Source: Chara braunii (lineage: Eukaryota; Streptophyta; Charophyceae; Charales; Characeae). Taken from it: 27,575 bases of DNA. Made by a program: the position numbers and the translations under genes. This document shows, one piece after another, positions 9,108 to 18,605 of this stretch. The DNA lies in contig BFEA01000738.1 in the NCBI GenBank assembly GCA_003427395.1, positions 104,391 to 131,965 of the forward strand, given 5' to 3'. Position 1 is the first letter of the stretch, and each line of letters begins with the position of its first letter. The notes below the pieces were generated by a model. It had not been told where the DNA came from and did not search any database. It saw nothing but the letters and a program-made list of their open reading frames with translations.

Positions 9108-9132
9108 TTTTTTTTTTTTGTGGCCTGCAGGG
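9108..9132 (+). promoter_or_regulatory. Poly-T tract and CCTGCAG|GG acceptor upstream of ATG 9148
   Basis: A run of T followed by GTGGCCTGCAG|GG sits 17 bases before ATG 9148. The second and third family 2 copies have TGTATAG|GG and TGTGTAG|GG about 10 bases before their ATGs. It is probably a 3' splice or trans-splice acceptor. Confidence 0.45.
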
Positions 9133-9147
9133 CATTTGCCGGTCGCG

Positions 9148-10065
9148 ATGGTCATGTCGGAGTTGATTATCCTGGGTGATTGCCGTGAGCGCATGTCATA
9201 CCCTTTTCCCCCATGCGCGCTGCGCGTCTCCGGCAGTGGAAACTCCACTGTTATTGACGGTGCGACAAAAGACGAGATGGAATGTGATCCTTGGATGAAG
9301 GTCCCCCTGTTCACTGATGCTCCCCTGGACTCATGGGAAGAGCTTCAATGTGACATAATGCTCCGTGAGTGTCCGTGGGCGGACGACTACAAGTTCGCTA
9401 ACATGTGCGAGTTTGGGAGTTTCATTCCCGTGCCTAGAGTTGTGCTCGGTTCAGTTCGGTGCCGTCGCTTGAGTGCAAAGCTGAATATTCCTCGTCATCA
9501 CAATGTGTTGGCCTGCAACGTCGTGACTGCTTCGCCGCGCACATGGTCTCGTGCGCTGAAACAAGAGTTTCTTGCCTGTGCACGATATTCCGAGTTCCTC
9601 GATGAGTACCCGTTGCGCTCTCCAGGGCTGTTGCCTCGAGCAGTTTCCTACTACTGCGTTAGATTCTGTCTCGGAAACTTATTCTTATCTAGGGTTCTTT
9701 GCATCGCGTGTTCGAATCGGAGTAGGACCTTGACTGACGCTGTGGTCTACGTGTCCAGGAATGAGTTGCACCTCGGGAGAGACATTATCGGTTTGGTCAC
9801 AATAGAATACGAAGGGACATGGGATTTAGTAATCGGGGGTAAGGTGGACGATGTGGACGCTTGGCGTGAGGTTGAAGCTCAAGCGTCCTCTATACGAGAT
9901 GTTATAGGCAGGTCTCTGGCCGGAAGGACCGGGTTCGTTCGCATGAAATATATTTCTATGTTCGTGGAAGATGCTCCAGTCGATGCGCCACAGTGTCTTA
10001 CGTTCAGGTCGCCTCTTCGAACTTTGAATGAACGCATGTACACACCGGCCTGTCGTCATCGCTAG
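9148..10065 (+). CDS. Unrecognised tandem family 2, copy A (intact, 305 aa)
   Basis: Family unknown. This is the only full-length uninterrupted copy of three. ATG 9148 (a second ATG follows at 9154) comes just after a poly-T/CCTGCAG acceptor-like tract, and the stop is TAG 10063. Conserved blocks shared with copies B and C: YPFPPCALRV near the N-terminus; CDPWMKV; ECPWADDYKFANMCEFGSFI; ASPRTWSRALKQEFLACARY; EYPLRSPG; YYCVRF...SRVLCIACSNRSRTL; DAVVYVSRNEL; and EVEAQASSIRDVIG..LAG..GFVRMKYISMFVEDAPVD. There is no signal peptide or clear transmembrane helix. It has many Cys and Trp residues but no recognisable zinc-finger spacing. Two copies of the 22-bp palindrome (10154 and 10232) follow within 190 bases. 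Conservation of the blocks across diverged copies suggests past selection on the protein. Confidence 0.7.
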   Translation: MVMSELIILGDCRERMSYPFPPCALRVSGSGNSTVIDGATKDEMECDPWMKVPLFTDAPLDSWEELQCDIMLRECPWADDYKFANMCEFGSFIPVPRVVLGSVRCRRLSAKLNIPRHHNVLACNVVTASPRTWSRALKQEFLACARYSEFLDEYPLRSPGLLPRAVSYYCVRFCLGNLFLSRVLCIACSNRSRTLTDAVVYVSRNELHLGRDIIGLVTIEYEGTWDLVIGGKVDDVDAWREVEAQASSIRDVIGRSLAGRTGFVRMKYISMFVEDAPVDAPQCLTFRSPLRTLNERMYTPACRHR

Positions 10066-10153
10066 AAGTGAAAGTTCTGAACAGATGTTACACGCCAATT
10101 TCCTTATACATTACACACATGAGCTCATGGTGTGCGCACCTATCTCTCCATCT

Positions 10154-10175
10154 AAGTGCGAGTTCACTCGCACTT
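10154..10175 (+). repeat. 22-bp palindrome, perfect 10-bp arms
   Basis: AAGTGCGAGT, then TC, then ACTCGCACTT: the arms are exact reverse complements. Flanks (GGTGTGCGCACCT..CTCTCCATCT before, TGTGTGCACCACGAGCATTCC after) recur at 7883-7960 and 10207-10275. It lies 89 bases after the stop of family 2 copy A. Confidence 0.85.
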
Positions 10176-10231
10176 GCTGTGTGCACCACGAGCATTCCAC
10201 TTCAGCGGTGTGACCACCTGTCTCTCCATCT

Positions 10232-10253
10232 AACTGCGAGTTCACTCGCACTT
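10232..10253 (+). repeat. 22-bp palindrome, one mismatch
   Basis: AACTGCGAGT, TC, ACTCGCACTT. The flanks repeat those of 10154-10175, so a module of about 78 bp is tandemly duplicated here. Confidence 0.8.
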
Positions 10254-10406
10254 CTGCTCTGAACCCCGAGCAATCCGCTTGAGTGAATGTCTTGACGACT
10301 GCGTGTGGGTGTGGCCACGACAGTTTCCGTTCGCCAACTGTATTCATACACATTGTCGTGCCCGTGTGTATCGTTTGGTATGTGCGCGTGGTGTATAGGG
10401 TGCGTA

Positions 10407-11411
10407 ATGGAGGCGACCTTCTCGACACCACGAATCTTTGAGTCGATCTTCTCGACACCACAAACCATGAGTCCCGAAATGCACATTCGCTTGGCAGAAC
10501 CGTTTCCTCCTTGCGCGAGATCAGTGCGGCATTTCAACGGTGTGACTACGATCCATGGAGCGACCGCAGAGGACTTCGACGAGGACCCCTGGATGACNGT
10601 CGTCCCNTGCATGGACGGGNATATTGACGATTGGTGCGATGGGAATTGGGCCACGATGAAGAGTCGCTGCCTTTGGGCAAGCCTGTACAAATTCGCCAAC
10701 ATGTTGGAGTTCGGGAACCTCATCCCGCTGTCTGACGCTGTCCTCGGACACAAGTTCCTGAACCATATGCGCAGAGCACTGGGCTGCATTAGCCGCCATT
10801 TCAGCCGCCTCGAGTGCCACTACGTCAGGTCATCGCGACGAACTTGGGGAGGCTCGCGGAAACAAGAGTTGCTGGACTGCGCTCGTCACTGCTCGTTCGT
10901 GGACTAGTATCCGCTCCGGTGCCCCGGGAATTCTCCACAAGTTGTGTTATACTGTTGTGTGCGATTGAAAGTGTCCGGGTTTGATTTCGCCAGAGTTCTA
11001 TGTGTCGCTGCGTCGAACAAGAGCAGGAAACTCGTCAATGCGGTTGTGCTTGTATCACGCAACGAGGTGGTAATTGAGGGGTCCAAATTCGTGCCGACGC
11101 GCGGGCCTGAACGTGTAGATGGGTGGCGAGATTTGGTTATAGTAGAGCCGGTCCAAAACTTTTCGTTGCATCATGAGGTCGAGGAGAAAGTGTCCGATAT
11201 ACGGGACTGTATAGGGAATTCCTTAGCACGACCGGGAGTGTTTGTCAGGATGAAATACATGTCCGTCTTTTCGGAGAGTGCATCAGTCGACGAACCGCAG
11301 ATCCTCGTGTACGGATCATCAATGAATGCTTTGTATGGCTTCGCTACACGACCTCGTCCCCGGGGAACCCCGAATGTCACTAGATCTGGACGTGTGGTCA
11401 GACTTAAGTGA
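10407..11411 (+). pseudogene. Unrecognised tandem family 2, copy B (one in-frame stop)
   Basis: The frame from ATG 10407 to TGA 11409 is 335 codons long with a single internal TAG at 10905. At this point copy A reads LDEYPLRSPG and copy B reads VD-stop-YPLRCPG, so Glu GAG became TAG. All other family blocks are present: PFPPCARSVRHFNG, EDPWM, LYKFANMLEFGNLIP, SSRRTWGGSRKQELLDCARH, YCCVRLK, ARVLCVAASNKSRKLV, AVVLVSRNEV, EVEEKVSDIRDCIGNSLA and VRMKYMSVFSESASVDEP, plus a basic tail RPRPRGTP not seen in copy A. The start follows TGTATAG|GGTGCGTA, similar to copy C. The terminal TGA lies inside a palindrome copy (11406-11427). Three N bases occur at 10598, 10607 and 10620. Probably non-functional unless the stop is read through. 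Confidence 0.7.
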
Positions 11412-11427
11412 GAGTTCACTCGCACTT
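11406..11427 (+). repeat. 22-bp palindrome overlapping the copy B stop codon
   Basis: AAGTGAGAGT, TC, ACTCGCACTT (one mismatch between arms). The TGA stop of copy B is at 11409-11411 inside the left arm. Confidence 0.8.
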
Positions 11428-11432
11428 TGCTT

Positions 11433-11478
11433 AAGTGAGGGTTAGCTCGCACGTAAGTGCGAGTTCACTCGCCACTTT
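11433..11478 (+). repeat. Two further degenerate palindrome copies in tandem
   Basis: A degenerate copy (AAGTGAGGGTTAGCTCGCAC, 11433-11452) is followed by AAGTGCGAGTTCACTCGCC ACTT (11455-11477) with one extra C. With 11406-11427 they form three head-to-tail copies. Confidence 0.7.
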
Positions 11479-11626
11479 GATTAAGTGACGAGCTTGTCGA
11501 TATGTAGTGTGAGCGTGAAGGTTGAGTGTTGGCCGCACCAGGGGACTTATCATTGGACAACTTTATTTACGACAGTCTGCATGTCCGTTTGTGTCGTTTG
11601 TGTGTCCGTGATGTGTAGGGAGCGTA

Positions 11627-12628
11627 ATGTCGTCGAGACCTTCGACAAGCGTCAGCGGAAGTCCCGAGATGCACATGCGCTTGAGTCCTGAGAAGCACAT
11701 GCGCTTGGCAAAACCGTTTTCACCTTGTGCGACATCGGTGCGGTATCATGACGGTCAAACGTGGATCGACGAAGCAGCCAAGGAGGACTTCGACGAGGAC
11801 CCATGGATGCCCATCAAACCGTACATGAACTGGCATCTCGACGAATGGAACGATAATGATTGGAAGGCGATGGAGCGTGCCTGCCCTTGGGCAAGCCATT
11901 ACAAGTTTGCCAACATGTTAGAGTTCGGGAGCCTCATTCCACTACCTGATGGTGTCTTCTAGCGAAAGACATTGGACGATAAGGGTAAACCGATCCGCTA
12001 CCGTACCAGCTTCAGCCGTCGCCTCGGCTGCGAGTACATCACATCTTGGCCACGAACTTGGGGAAGTTCGCAGAAGTAAGAGTTGGTGGACTGCGCTCGT
12101 CATTGTTCATTCTTGGAACACTACCCACCCTGTTGCCCAGGGACTTCTCCACAAGCTCTATCGTACTGTTGTGTGCGGTTGACGGATGACGGATGTCCTT
12201 TCGCCAGAGTGCTATGTGTGGCTTCTTCAAGCAAAAGTAGGAAACTTGTGGATGTGGTTGTGCTCGTGGCACGGAACGAGCTGGTGCTTCTGGGATCCAA
12301 ATTCAAGGCGGTCATGTCTCGCACAGATGAAGTTGGGCGGTCAGACTCGGTGAGAGCAGGTCGGGTCAGATGTTTATCATTGTGGCGTGAGGTGGAAGAG
12401 AAAGTGTCCGACATACGAGACTGTATAGGGAATTCCTTAGCACAATCAGGAGGGTTTGTCGGGATGAAATACATGTCTGTGTTTTCGGAGAATGCAACTG
12501 TCCACGAACCGCAGAGCCACGTATATGGATCATCTATGAATGTCATGTATGGTTTCGGTTCACGACCTCGTCCGCGAGAAACCCCGTATGTCACAAGATA
12601 CGTACGTGTGATCAGACCTTGTGTTTAA
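11627..12628 (+). pseudogene. Unrecognised tandem family 2, copy C (two in-frame stops)
   Basis: The frame from ATG 11627 to TAA 12626 is 334 codons, almost the same length as copy B, with TAG 11960 and TAA 12077 inside. At 12077, copies A and B have CAA (Gln) in the K-Q-E motif, so this is a C-to-T change. Between the stops the frame still reads family-like sequence (SWPRTWGSSQK). The N-terminus has a local duplication (PEMHMRL then PEKHMRL). Other conserved blocks: PFSPCATSVRYHDG, DEDPWM, HYKFANMLEFGSLIP, ELVDCARHCSFLE, YCCVRLTDDG, ARVLCVASSSKSRKLV, EVEEKVSDIRDCIGNSLA, MKYMSVFSENATV and RPRPRETP. The start is preceded by TGTGTAG|GGAGCGTA. No palindrome follows immediately. Confidence 0.7.
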
Positions 12629-13329
12629 GGGCGATTGCAATTCTAATGAACTCTTCTGGTTTTACAACTATCTTGTGCTGTGTCGCGATGTTACGTCGTC
12701 TTGCGATGTCGTGTCGTGAACTTCTATGACCTTGTGTTTAAGGGAAAACATGTTAAAATACAATCTTGTGGAACATGATGTGCATGTGCACCTTGAAATG
12801 GTGGATATGCAGACAATCACACGTTGCCTCTCGCACCTACTGCAACTATTGCCTCTCGCACCTCTATCTACAACTTCATACAAGTTGCCTCTGACACCTA
12901 TTGCAACGCCTCTCAAACCTCTATCTACTGCTTGTTTTTTGCTTCGAACGTTTTTCCGGAAACAACCCCTGTCTACTTTGCAATGTGCGGTTCGGTGGTT
13001 TGAACATTTCTCGCAACTCTGCGTGCGCTGTTTCTATTTACGATGGTGCAGTGTTAGGAAAAGACTATGCCAGTTGCGAGTGTTTTCATCTCCACATTCC
13101 GGTGACAAGAGTAAATGTTCTGAATGGATGTTATGTATCTTGTCCATGCAAAGAAATGACACGAGTGTTTCGATCTCCGATGGTCATGCCAATGTCTTAC
13201 AGTCCTATACATGCTCATGTCAAGGAGAGGATCGATGTTTGCGATGACAAGAGTGAATGTTAGGAATCTATGTTATTGATTTGTCCATGCAAATGACAAG
13301 CCAGCATCCGTATTGTATCACCGTGATGA
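12629..13329 (+). other. Gene-free repeat-derived stretch
   Basis: No supported gene. CCTTGTGTTTAAGGG occurs twice (12618 and 12731). Short degenerate CTCTCGCACCTCTATCTAC-like words repeat around 12825-12935. The part at 12935-13030 resembles the TGTACTTTGCAATT repeats at 7.5 kb. The part at 13090-13329 holds two diverged copies of the GATGACAAGAGTGAATGTT..GGATGTTATGTAT..CATGCAAATGACA module that flanks palindrome copies elsewhere. Confidence 0.45.
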
Positions 13330-13576
13330 TGGTGTGCGTTCATGTTGTCCATGCAAATGTGGTGTGTACCCCGAGCAATCCGCTAGTTGTCCCTCCAAAT
13401 GTCCAAGAACTGATAACCTGCAGGATCTGGAGTTCAATTCTGTTTCTTGAGTGCGAAACTCTGCTCGAAACAGATCCAAATCCAACAGGAAATCCGTCCG
13501 CACAGACGCTGCTTAGTCACCAAACCGATATCTGCGAATTGATTCGTTGTTCAACTAGTATCGGTCAATGCCTTTC

Positions 13577-13580
<4 letters not shown>

Positions 13581-13610
<30 letters not shown>
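13581..13610 (+). repeat. (TC)15 microsatellite
   Basis: Fifteen uninterrupted TC units within R2 unit 1. Confidence 0.95.
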
Positions 13611-13612
<2 letters not shown>

Positions 13613-13704
13613 GAACAGTGCTATTGGCAATCGGCATCGAGAGCGAACGACTGTTTGCCACTTCCTTAAGGTGCTCTGTCGAACACCACTAACTCCCGAA
13701 TCAT

Positions 13705-13980
13705 TTGGTGTTCAACTACTATCTGTCAACCGGAGAAGGAGGTCCTTCCGGGAAGATAAATGGTGGACACATTTGTTGCAGGGGTACTGACGGGCAACTT
13801 GGCAAATATCGTGCATCTGGCTGGGTGTTCCGCCCGACCACAGTTGACAGGTTCAATCCTTCAACTTACAAGGTGTCGGGCGCCGGACCCCTGACCTTTT
13901 ATGGAAAACAGGCACCACATACCCAACACGATGCCCTTTTAAATCGTGTACTGTCTGTCACAGCAACACTAAGCCAGTGG
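13705..13980 (+). other. Possible coding remnant in R2 (GWVFRPTTVDRF peptide)
   Basis: Unrecognised. The plus-strand frame reads STGEGGPSGKINGGHICCRG, then GWVFRPTTVDRFNPSTYKVS, GPLTFYGKQAPHTQ and HDALLNRVLSVTATLSQ. The second copy (14781-14990) preserves the frame with a few replacements. A third, very diverged piece at 15050-15141 reads YGPFKVSHDALLGHVLSV, which suggests an older repeated peptide. It has no start-site context and no known domain. Confidence 0.25.
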
Positions 13981-14364
13981 TGCGTTCATGTTGTCCATCT
14001 GAATGAGAGTTCACTCCGACTTGTGGTGTGTACCCCGACAACACCACAATCAATGTCCAAGAACTGCTAACCTGCGGGATCTGAAGTTCAATTAAGTTTC
14101 TTGAGTGCGAAACTCTGCTCGAAACAGATCCAAATCCAACAGGAAGTCCCACCACAGACCATCAAACCTTCCCCCGGTGGCGGACTTCAGCCTCCAAAAC
14201 TGCCCAGCAACTGCTAACCTGCGGCAAGCAAATCCACACCCAGCATCAAGGTTCCCTTAGAGTGCGTCGCCATCCGCACGTCGACTGTTTGACACTTGTT
14301 GAAGGTGCTCAGTCACCAAACTGATATCTGCTCTGTCAATGCCTTTCCGGGTTAAAGCAAGGAG

Positions 14365-14441
<77 letters not shown>
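14365..14441 (+). repeat. Compound (CT)n(CA)n microsatellite
   Basis: A CT run of about 26 bases passes directly into a CA run of about 51 bases. It is the counterpart of the (TC)15 in R2 unit 1. Confidence 0.95.
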
Positions 14442-14443
<2 letters not shown>

Positions 14444-15236
14444 CCCGGAATCAGATCTCGCATCAAGTTTCCCTAAGAGTTCTAATGACAATCCACACAG
14501 ACAACCAATGACTCTTTCACACTTCTTCAAGCTGCTCGATCGCCAAACAGATCAGGAACCAGCATCAAGGCCCCCTAACAGTGCTATTGGCAATCGACAT
14601 CAACAGCGAACGACTGTTTGCCACTTCCTTAAGGTGCTCTGTCGAACATCATTAACTTCTGAATCATTCGGTGACACTGTCCAACTACTATTTGTCAACC
14701 GGAGAAGGAGCCTCAGGTCCTTCCGCAGGTGTACTGACGGGTTGCGGGTTTAACTTGCCAAATGTCGTGCACCAGGCTGGGTGTTCCGCCCGACCACAGT
14801 TGACAGGTTCAGTCCATCAACTTGCAAGGTGTCGGGCGCCGGACCCCTGACCTTTTATGGAAAACAGGCACCACATACCCAACANGATGCCCTTTTGAAT
14901 CGTGTACTGTCTGTCACAACAACACTAAGCCAGGACAACATTGTCAAGGTGTCATACAAAGAGCCCCTGCCCTTTTTTACACTGTGTTAATTCGCATTTA
15001 ATAACGACTATTCATGTACGAAGGGCTCAAAACGCCCCACCGCAATATTTGCCATGTCAACACGTCATATACGGACCATTTAAAGTGTCGCATGATGCCC
15101 TATTGGGCCATGTACTGAGTGTTTATTCACAGTCGAAATAGTTCACTTTTTGACAAACAGTTCATTTTTTACGAAATGTGTATTGTATATGGTTAAAAGA
15201 AGGCAGCAAGATCTTTCGTTAACGGTTTTAAGGTAA

Positions 15237-15823
15237 CTAAAGATGAGCGGTTAATAACATGTGAGACAATGATATAACCTTGTTGAGGAACGTTGTGTTT
15301 TCGTTTGTGGGCGTCATCCGAACAGGCCTTCCACTCAGCAACAACGAGAGACGATAAACAGTTGAAGCGATGACAGAAATGAACGGGGACTGCAGAGGGC
15401 GTACATAACAGATTCCTTTGGGCATTTGCACATGAGTGAGTAGATCCACTTTGACGGACTCATACGGTCGTCGTCTAAACACCGGGTAAATGTCAGAGGG
15501 CAGTTGTTCGAATGTAGAACGGTGAAGGATACGAACAATGGTACGGTCCGGTGGGCAGTTGGAAGTTATACATGAATGTCAACTTTTGTGTCATGAAATA
15601 GAGAAAACGTCGTGCATTTAGAAAATTTGAGAGATTAAAGGACACCAAAAATCCTGTTTGCGACACTGTGAGTAGGGTTGGCATTTTGTGTGAATAGAAC
15701 GGGCATGCCAAGCAAAGTATGAAGGAAAGCGGCGAACCGTTCAAGCTTGTTATCCGACAAAGACATCACAAAATCGACATCACACATATTCTTATTTTTG
15801 AACTTTGGTCCAAAGTCTGCCAC
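15237..15823 (-). pseudogene. Helitron helicase C-terminal region, fragment
   Basis: The minus-strand reading from 15823 gives LLGMPVLFTQNANPTHSVAN followed by RIFGVL. This matches the helicase motif in which Pif1/Helitron proteins have a 'G-P-V-M-L-T-Q-N-I-N-P...V-A-N-G' pattern. The Gly after Asn is replaced by Arg. Continuation toward 15237 is only recognisable in pieces and in shifting frames (for example DTKVDIHVQLP). The last helicase motif (arginine finger, SR) is not visible. Confidence 0.65.
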
Positions 15824-16207
15824 GATGCAGACATGGCGGTGTTCGCACGATAACAGTTTACATAATGTGTGTATACAGATTTACGAGTTATATACGGTTG
15901 TCGTTGTCTGGTGCAACAAAAAAAGAAAATGTCTATGTTTTAGTTGAATAAAACCTTGATGTAAACTTGGATCCATATTTTCAAACCGACTATTGATGAT
16001 TTCGAAAAATTTGTCTTCCCAAATGCCCATCCTCACCTTTTTACAACAGCGACCCCATTCAGGATCCGATCTGAAACGAATGGTTTATGTTAAAATGACA
16101 ACCATAGTAAAGAGACGCCAGAGTTTAAATGCTTTAAGGTCGGCGCCGACTCGGTGGTGGTATGTGCATAATGAGTAGAGGGTCGAAATAGACTGGGGTG
16201 CCATTAA

Positions 16208-16640
16208 TTAAATGGGGAAAAGTTGAAAGAAATCCTCCGTAGGCAGTATATATATACTGTCGAATGAGTTGTCAAGTTTTATTGCAGCACGAAGAGCATG
16301 GTCAAGACGAAGGAACATGTTTTTATTTATCATGCTTAATTCATCGATCAAAAGTAAATCGAGTTCGGGCATGAATCCAGGTATGTCTTTCAGTTGCGCT
16401 TGTCGTCGTTCAAAATGGTAGTTTGATTCGAGGTTATGCATCCCAAGCCAGCTGTGAAACGTCACGCCATCAATGAAGATCGCAGCTTTGCCGATCATCG
16501 TCGTTTTGACAATGCTCTGTGGATGTAACCACCTCAAATGTATTGATAGCAGCGATAGTGTGAGATTAATCGGTACTACCCTGACCAGTGAGGAACGTAA
16601 GGAGCTTCTCTTTTTCAATAACAATAGTCATCTCTTGTAG
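16208..16640 (-). pseudogene. Helitron Pif1-like helicase core, inactivated
   Basis: The minus-strand frame 16624-16208 gives GKAAIFIDGVTFHSWLGM (motif Ia), LDLLLIDELSMI (Walker B, Asp-Glu present) and PTEDFFQLFPI (motif III, normally GDFFQLPPI). The Walker A region is in the neighbouring frame at about 16563-16600 and reads LLTFLTGQGSTD followed by a stop and SH. In the usual GQGGTGKSH the lysine position is now TAA (plus-strand 16566-16568), so ATP binding is lost. A frameshift separates Walker A from motif Ia. Confidence 0.8.
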
Positions 16641-17869
16641 TGGTATCGACGCAGGCAGGTCGTCTGCTTTCAAATGGGAAAGTCAAGTTGTAAGGAGAAC
16701 ATCCGCGAGTAATGAGAATGTAACTTGTTTGTGTCTAAGAGAAACCTGTGCGGAGACTTCAGAGATCGTAGGGAATAGAGAGGTGTGCGATGAACCAGAT
16801 CTCAAAGTGAACGTACTGTCGAAATATTTATTTTAAGAAAAAAATAGACTTGTGATTAATCAGATATGAGTTGGTCGAGGAAGCTGATGTCATCCATTAG
16901 GAGTTGCGTTAGTATCTTCAACTAGAGAAGGTGACCTTTTGATCTAGGCATGCATAACATCAAGGTCATCTATGGTTTGCCTTAAGAAGCAGTTGGTTGA
17001 TTAATAGTCGCCAGGGACTATGTCCTTATACATATTAAGCGTGATCGTCGCAGACGATGTCATTAATTTAGATGACACATCTGAAACTGACCATGGAGTT
17101 ATAAGGTTGTCAGCGATCATTGGCACATTTACGACATAGTTGTCATGATTTCGATCAACGTCATTCTGTGAGTCGTCATTAGTAGATATGTATTCGACAA
17201 AATATTCGATATTTCATCCGAGGAGTCTGTACAGGGATGATTGTCAACCTGTTCGATTGGTCTTTGACTACATATTTACGTCTCCTGCACGTCATCGTGC
17301 AATATGACAATCTTGTATTTATTAGTAAATGTCACATACATATGCAAGCATATCTTCAGGGAATGCTAAAAAATCATTATGCCACATGTTTTTAATTGTG
17401 ACTAAATCTGTTCGGATTCGGAAGGGTTTAAATCACAACAAGAATAGTTACAGATGAAGAGTTTTTTTCTTATCGTCAGCACATATTCTGAGGTCATGAA
17501 TGCGTGTTGAATCCTGTACAACAGGGATGGCGGGGAATCTTCAACGTGCTAACGTTTTTCGCATATATAATGAATAATTTTCAATAAAGTTGTCATCAAG
17601 CGTTAAGGTCGTCGATCTATCACATGTGTAGAAATGCATTGTGAATTTATATAGAGATATATGTGTCAATGCCAACGGTCCAAAGACAGGCGTTTGACGA
17701 CATACTTTGAATCTGCCTTTTCTAATGAACATAAAGTGTCGAGATCATTTTTCAACTGTTTAGCATGTGGAAGAGAGAGAGAGTACTTTAAAATCGTGAC
17801 TGAGATATGCACAAGATTGTCGTAATACATAGAGCGAGCAAAGCGGGCCAATAGTTTCTTGTTTGTTCA
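16641..17869 (-). other. Heavily decayed Helitron interior
   Basis: No uninterrupted gene. Minus-strand pieces such as FARSMYYDNLVHISVTILKY (about 17850-17780) and FGPLALTHISLYKFTMHFYT (about 17690-17620) are compatible with the Rep-helicase linker of a Helitron but match no diagnostic motif. The rest (16860-17540) shows only short broken frames. Confidence 0.35.
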
Positions 17870-18115
17870 TTATGCAAAAAAGTTGAGAGGTGAGTGATCG
17901 TCGTGTTCTAGTCTCGGCTGATATTTCGACACGTTCTTCTGTAACTTTTCACGCTCGTCGTGTGCATCGAATACAACTAATCGTAATGCGATCTTACAAT
18001 TTAATTTATATTGATCTTTTGTCACATATCTGTAACAATAAAAGTCACAATCAGCAGCTTCCGCACCACCAAACAAGGGTTGTATGTCATGGTTGCATTT
18101 AAATGTAGATAACAT
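17870..18115 (-). pseudogene. Helitron Rep C-terminal motif NHDIQPLFGG / YVTK
   Basis: The minus-strand frame reads LSTFKCNHDIQPLFGG and then DFYCYRYVTKDQ. This corresponds to the Rep segment 'N-x-D-I-Q-x-x-x-x-x...Y-x-x-K-Y-x-x-K' that carries the catalytic Tyr/Lys neighbourhood in Helitrons. The upstream minus-strand frame (18237-18022) continues in a different register, so a frameshift lies between them. Confidence 0.65.
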
Positions 18116-18605
18116 GGCATCATTGTAAGCATTGATATATTCATCGTCGATACCCCATTTAAGCTCAATGTCGGTGTCTCATAAAATCGTCTGTTTACAG
18201 TGCGGGCGTGGGAACAAATAACGACAAACGTTCGCATTCATGTTCACACGGGTATTCTTTAAACACGATCCCGTATGAGCTCATTGGTGCATTTGGACGT
18301 GATAATGAATCAACAACAACGTTGAGAAAGAAGGCAGCAAAATCGCAGTTGCATTGTGAGCATCTTGCAACTTATCATATATACACTTGGAACGAATCAT
18401 CCACAAGTTTGGCAAAAGAAGCACAAGCTTCATTCTTTTGCCGGATATCGGCGTAGGCAGGAGACGAAGTAAATTCTAGAATGCTTTGATGTTGCATATG
18501 ATGCGAGCTAACCAATGCATGACAGGGTATACATTCCATCGTTGACGGTTCAGAGAACAACTGTGATTTTCATTTTTTGAACGGCAAGCATCGAGCCGGC
18601 TGCGG

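Larger units (their letters stand above)
13330..14934 (+). repeat. Composite R1-R2-R1-R2 duplication
   Basis: R1 (13330-13498 and 13978-14148) shares GTTCATGTTGTCCAT and TTTCTTGAGTGCGAAACTCT. R2 (about 13500-13976 and 14280-14934) shares AGCGAACGACTGTTTGCCAC, CAACCGGAGAAGGAG and GGTGTTCCGCCCGACCACAG. R2 includes a dinucleotide run in both units. In unit 2 an extra stretch of about 150-350 bases lies before the dinucleotide run. R2 encodes a short shared peptide (VFRPTTVDRF...GKQAPHTQ) in both copies. Substitutions show no clear synonymous bias, so coding is not supported strongly. Confidence 0.75.

Noticed and set aside
163-12628. Reassigned stop codon (alternative genetic code)
   Set aside because: All three stop codons occur inside frames, and the same three also end the frames, so no single reassignment explains the pattern.
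15120-15240. Helitron 3' terminus (hairpin plus CTRR)
   Set aside because: I could not find a convincing hairpin followed by CTRR on the minus strand, so no end was annotated.
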